A DNA stretch of 9,088 bases. Source: Deltaproteobacteria bacterium. Lineage in GTDB: Bacteria > Myxococcota_A > UBA9160 > SMWR01. Position 1 is the stretch's first letter. The number at the start of each line of letters is the position of its first letter. Below the pieces are notes generated by a model. It was not told where the DNA came from, searched no databases, and saw only the letters and a program-made list of their open reading frames with translations. The stretch is taken from assembly GCA_029261905.1 (NCBI GenBank), contig JAJDAM010000810.1:1-9088 (forward strand). The letters run 5' to 3'. Below are positions 6,084-9,088 of the stretch, in pieces. Made by a program: the position numbers and the translations under genes.

Positions 6084-7364
6084 ATGTCTCGTTCTCCTGA
6101 TTTGGAACAACGGATCAAATTCCTCGGTTTGACCTCGGCCGATTTCGATCGGCTGGCTGGCCTCGAACCGATTCTGAACGAGCATAGCGACCGGCTGGTG
6201 GATGCCTTCTACCGCCACCTGCTGTCGTTTCCCCAGACCCGTGAGCTGATACGCGATCCGGTCGTTCGGAAGCGGTTGATGAGCAAGCAACGCGAGTACC
6301 TGTTGAGCCTGGCAGCCGCTACGGTCGACGACGACTACCTCGCCAACCGCCGACGCATCGGCGAGACCCACGAGCGAATCGGACTCGAACCGCGCTGGTA
6401 TCTCGGCGCCTACGCCCTGTATCTGTCGATTCTGATTCCGGCCGTGCACGAATCCATCGCCCACGATCCTCTGCTCGCGAGCGCAACCATCGGTTCCTTG
6501 CAGAAGCTGTTGTTCATGGATGCCCAGATCGCGATGGAGTCGTACATCGACCGGCAACAACAGCAACTCAACGACTTGACCAAGGAGTTGGCCAGAGAGG
6601 GGCGCCAACTCGCAGAGGAATTCGAGAACCAGCGGGTGGCGTTGCGAAGCACCGAGGACCGTGCGCGCGTCGCCGAGGAACTGGCCTCGGTCGGAACACT
6701 GGTAGCGGGCCTCGCACACGAAATTGGTACGCCGATGGGTGTCATTCAGGGCCATGCAGCGCTTCTCGAATCCGCAGTCACCGGTGATGATGCCAAGTGG
6801 CGCCTGCGAACGATCCGAGAGCAGATCAGCCGCATTTCGAAGATCATCAAGACCCTGCTCAACATGGCACGCCCCGGAAATATCAAGCGAGTTCCGGTGC
6901 CCATCGACCCGTTGATCGAGACGACGCTCGCATTCCTCCGCGAGAAACTTGCGCGCAATCGTGTCGAGGTACACACGGTAGGCACCACGGGGAACCGGTC
7001 CGTTCTCGGGGACCCCGAGCGGTTACAGCAACTGTTCTTGAATCTGTTGTTGAACGCAGTGGATGCCATGCCCAACGGCGGCAAGCTCGTAATTCAGCTC
7101 CGAACGACGAGCGACCGAAACATCGAAATCAAGTTATCCGACAGCGGAGCCGGGATCGACGAGCGCGACCTCCCTCGCATCTTCGAGCCCTTCTTCACGA
7201 CCAAAGAGGCGGGCTCCGGCAACGGGCTGGGCCTGGTCGTCGCAAATGGAATCGTCACCGATCACGGTGGCGAGATCAGTGTCACCAGTGAGCGCGGTCG
7301 GGGCACCGAATTCCGCATCCTGTTTCCGACGCAACGGACTCCATCCGCGAATAGCCAGGGCTAA
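6084..7364 (+). CDS. Globin-coupled sensor histidine kinase
   Basis: This 426-residue kinase has an N-terminal globin-sensor domain (about 8-155). The signature HERIGLEPRWYLGAY begins with the proximal haem ligand His96, and Tyr43 in AFYRHLL sits where the oxygen-contacting distal Tyr of this family is found. A Gln/Glu-rich coiled coil (about 156-205) leads to a HisKA domain with phospho-acceptor His212 (LAHEIGTPMG). The HATPase follows, with N box (Asn324, LLLNAVDAMP), G1 SDSGAGID (352-359), F box FEPFFTTK (367-374) and G2 GNGLGLV (379-385). There are no membrane segments, so it is a soluble sensor of O2, NO or CO that would phosphorylate a response regulator. The architecture matches AfGcHK of Anaeromyxobacter, but no response regulator lies within the window. 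ATG is the only possible start, since an in-frame stop lies 33 bp upstream; no Shine-Dalgarno site is visible. Confidence 0.95.
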   Translation: MSRSPDLEQRIKFLGLTSADFDRLAGLEPILNEHSDRLVDAFYRHLLSFPQTRELIRDPVVRKRLMSKQREYLLSLAAATVDDDYLANRRRIGETHERIGLEPRWYLGAYALYLSILIPAVHESIAHDPLLASATIGSLQKLLFMDAQIAMESYIDRQQQQLNDLTKELAREGRQLAEEFENQRVALRSTEDRARVAEELASVGTLVAGLAHEIGTPMGVIQGHAALLESAVTGDDAKWRLRTIREQISRISKIIKTLLNMARPGNIKRVPVPIDPLIETTLAFLREKLARNRVEVHTVGTTGNRSVLGDPERLQQLFLNLLLNAVDAMPNGGKLVIQLRTTSDRNIEIKLSDSGAGIDERDLPRIFEPFFTTKEAGSGNGLGLVVANGIVTDHGGEISVTSERGRGTEFRILFPTQRTPSANSQG

Positions 7365-7399
7365 CCGGCTAGGGCCGGCTAGGGCCGGCTAGAGCCGGT
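7365..7399. repeat. 10-bp tandem repeat between convergent genes
   Basis: The unit CCGGCTAGGG is present twice exactly (7365, 7375), once with one change (7385) and once partially (7395). It lies between the stop of the sensor kinase and that of the convergent kinase fusion, and supplies the TAG stop of the latter (7389-7391). The ends AACCGGCT (7363-7370) and AGCCGGTT (7393-7400) form an 8-bp inverted repeat, so the array can fold and may act as a bidirectional terminator, though T tracts are poor. Because the unit is 10 bp and CTAG is palindromic, TAG falls in all three frames of both strands. Confidence 0.75.
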
Positions 7400-9005
7400 T
7401 TCGAATCGCCTCCGAGAGTTGACCGAGCGACTCCTGCCAATTCGCGCGATCGGTGAAGACCACCTCCAAGTGTGTTTCTCCCCTGACGGGCTCGAAGCGG
7501 GCGACGCTCGTCGCGTAGAAGTCGGGACCTGCATCGGAAGGATCGGTGTCCGCCGCTTCCCGACGTGCCAGCCGCTCGAGCGCAACATCGGGCGCGCAAC
7601 GCGCCTCGACCAGATAGAAAGGCACTTCGGATCGGCGGGCGGTCTCGATCGCGATGTCCCGATGCTGATGGAGCCCGAACGTCGCGTCGAGAATCGCGAC
7701 CCGCCCGGAGGCAAGGACGGGCCGTGCGCGATCCAGAAGGGCCGCATAGACGCGATCAGTCACTTCCGGATTGTAGATCCCCTCGTCCACGCCGCTCTCG
7801 ACCCGTTGATTCGACGCAAGACCGGAGATTCGTTTCCGAACGCGATCGGAGCCGATCACGACACCATCCACGCGATCGGCCAACGCCTGCGCAACGCTGC
7901 TCTTTCCCGATCCCACCAGCCCGCCGACCATGACCAGCGCGCCCAGCTTGTCGGCCCCGATCGCTGTTTCGGCCAACTCCAGGTGACGCCGCGCACTGCC
8001 CTCGGCCGCAGTTCGCTGATCCGCATCGATCGCCGCATCCTTCGCGACTATTGACGCTACCTTTGCCCGAACCGCTGCTCGGTAGCTGATGAAGAAATCG
8101 ACGACGGAATAGAGACCGTAGTCGTCGCTTTCACGCGCATATCGGGAGAGGAACCGCTCTGCGAGATCGTGCCTTCCGCGGTAGATCAGATCCATCGCCG
8201 CAAACGCGACTTCCGATGCAGCGTCGATTCTGCGCAGGCCCTCATCGAACTCTATGCAATCGATGATCAAGGGTCGCGAATCCGGTTGCTCGAACCAGAT
8301 GTGATCGAGGTGGAGATCCCCATGGCCATCGACCACGTAACCCAGAAGGCGTCGGTGATCGAACAGGTTGCCATGGCGTTCTGTAAACTCGTGAACCGCC
8401 TTCAGAATCTGGCTGATCAGGTGCATCAGGGAATGCCCATCCCAGGTCGACGCGAGACTGCCGAGAGTGCCTTCCACCGGATCGAGAGTCCGAACCCGCC
8501 ACTCGTGTGCGGTAAACGGGGCACCGCCAAGTTCGTAGCGTCCGTGGAAATCCGCCACGGTCGCCGCGAATCGGTCGACCTGTTGGGGTGTGAGTTCTCC
8601 CCGCTCGAGCAGTGATTGAGCGTCCCGACCGTCAGGGAGCCGGCGCATGACGACGCAATGCTCATGATCACGCGACTCGGGCACGATTTCGTCCGACACG
8701 GCTCCTACCCAATGGCGGACTCCGTCAGACAGCAGCGGTGCGATTCCCAGATAGACGTCGGGCGCCAATCGACGATTGAGAACGAGTTCCCGCCGGCAAT
8801 CGGAGTTCCGCTCGTCTCTTGTCGTGAATCGCACGAATCCGAGATCTACAGACTTCCGGAACTTGTAGACCCGATCCGCCGTGAGAAAGACGTGCGAAAT
8901 GTGGGTCTGTATCGACTTCACGCCTTCTTGCGCCGTTTCATCGGACGGATACGCGCTCGGTTGCGAGAGGTCCTTCCAAACCTGCTCGTCGATTCGGTCG
9001 TCCAT
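7389..9005 (-). CDS. Aminoglycoside-phosphotransferase-like / P-loop kinase fusion protein
   Basis: This 538-residue two-domain protein has an N-terminal APH/choline-kinase-like half (about 30-330) with the catalytic loop HGDLHLDHI (228-236, Asp230) and a metal-binding segment IIDCIEFDE (247-255). The C-terminal P-loop ATPase (about 355-538) has Walker A GLVGSGKSS (362-370, Lys368), a GSDRVRK motif (385-391) and a likely Walker B ILDATF (438-443). Fusions of this kind are widespread; mycobacterial Rv2004c, a DosR dormancy-regulon member, has the same layout. The real substrate is unknown, and an antibiotic-resistance role should not be assumed from the fold. The ATG at 9005 has GGAGG 6 nt upstream; a GTG 72 bp further upstream is open but has no such site and adds an unconserved-looking tail. 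It is convergent with the globin kinase, 24 bp apart, and may be under the same redox control. Confidence 0.92.
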   Translation of the reverse strand: MDDRIDEQVWKDLSQPSAYPSDETAQEGVKSIQTHISHVFLTADRVYKFRKSVDLGFVRFTTRDERNSDCRRELVLNRRLAPDVYLGIAPLLSDGVRHWVGAVSDEIVPESRDHEHCVVMRRLPDGRDAQSLLERGELTPQQVDRFAATVADFHGRYELGGAPFTAHEWRVRTLDPVEGTLGSLASTWDGHSLMHLISQILKAVHEFTERHGNLFDHRRLLGYVVDGHGDLHLDHIWFEQPDSRPLIIDCIEFDEGLRRIDAASEVAFAAMDLIYRGRHDLAERFLSRYARESDDYGLYSVVDFFISYRAAVRAKVASIVAKDAAIDADQRTAAEGSARRHLELAETAIGADKLGALVMVGGLVGSGKSSVAQALADRVDGVVIGSDRVRKRISGLASNQRVESGVDEGIYNPEVTDRVYAALLDRARPVLASGRVAILDATFGLHQHRDIAIETARRSEVPFYLVEARCAPDVALERLARREAADTDPSDAGPDFYATSVARFEPVRGETHLEVVFTDRANWQESLGQLSEAIRNRL

Positions 9006-9011
9006 CGCCTG

Positions 9012-9016
9012 CCTCC
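9012..9016 (-). promoter_or_regulatory. Ribosome-binding site of the kinase fusion
   Basis: GGAGG on the minus strand lies 6 nt before ATG at 9005. It supports this start over a GTG at 9077 that would add 24 residues. Confidence 0.65.
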
Positions 9017-9088
9017 ACCGTCGGTCGTGAAATGGTCGTGCACACCACGTGCCAGAAGCAGCCGTGGGGTTCAACACAGTGTGAGCTC

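Noticed and set aside
5955..6974. 339-codon minus-strand frame
   Set aside because: It runs antisense through the globin and HisKA parts of the sensor kinase, whose motifs are unambiguous; the antisense product has no recognisable domain.
7389..9005. Aminoglycoside resistance gene
   Set aside because: The APH-like half has the kinase fold motifs, but this two-domain family is a widespread conserved protein fused to a P-loop domain and has no established resistance role.
1..9088. CRISPR array, tRNA, rRNA, insertion sequence or phage genes
   Set aside because: I saw no regularly spaced repeats, no tRNA or rRNA-like sequence, no transposase or integrase motifs and no terminal inverted repeats with target duplications.

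Overview
The window reads as a GC-rich, Gram-negative bacterial chromosome segment. An outer-membrane beta-barrel with a signal peptide points to a diderm. The mix of a bacterial P450, ferritin-like diiron oxidases and a globin-coupled histidine kinase would fit a delta-proteobacterial (Myxococcota- or Binatia-like) organism, but this is an inference from gene content and cannot be settled without a search. Ribosome-binding sites of the AGGAG type sit 5-7 nt before most starts, and TTG or GTG starts are common.

Left part (1-4873), all on the minus strand. In transcription order: a complete cytochrome P450 (TTG start, 4873); a 58-residue single-pass membrane protein too short for usual ORF cutoffs (3509-3333); two tandem paralogous ferritin-like diiron oxidases (3098-2199 and 2189-1398); a 99-residue two-CxxC zinc-ribbon protein that overlaps the second oxidase by 4 bp (1401-1102); then, after a 365-bp gap, the N-terminal 245 codons of an outer-membrane beta-barrel protein cut by the window edge (736-1). 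The two oxidases and the zinc-ribbon protein are tightly packed and probably one operon. P450 and membrane protein are spaced more loosely upstream. Together they look like an uncharacterised oxidative-metabolism module acting on an unknown substrate.

Middle (4874-5236): a divergent intergenic region. It holds a perfect 13-bp stem hairpin followed by TTTT, oriented as a plus-strand terminator although no plus-strand gene lies to its left.

Right part (5237-9005): a four-CBS-domain regulatory protein and a globin-coupled sensor histidine kinase, both on the plus strand, convergent with a minus-strand protein that fuses an aminoglycoside-phosphotransferase-like domain to a P-loop kinase. CBS proteins and this APH/P-loop fusion are both known from hypoxia regulons such as mycobacterial DosR. 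Next to a haem-globin kinase they suggest an oxygen- or NO-responsive set. No response regulator is present in the window. The convergent gene ends are separated by a 10-bp tandem repeat that places TAG stops in all six frames.
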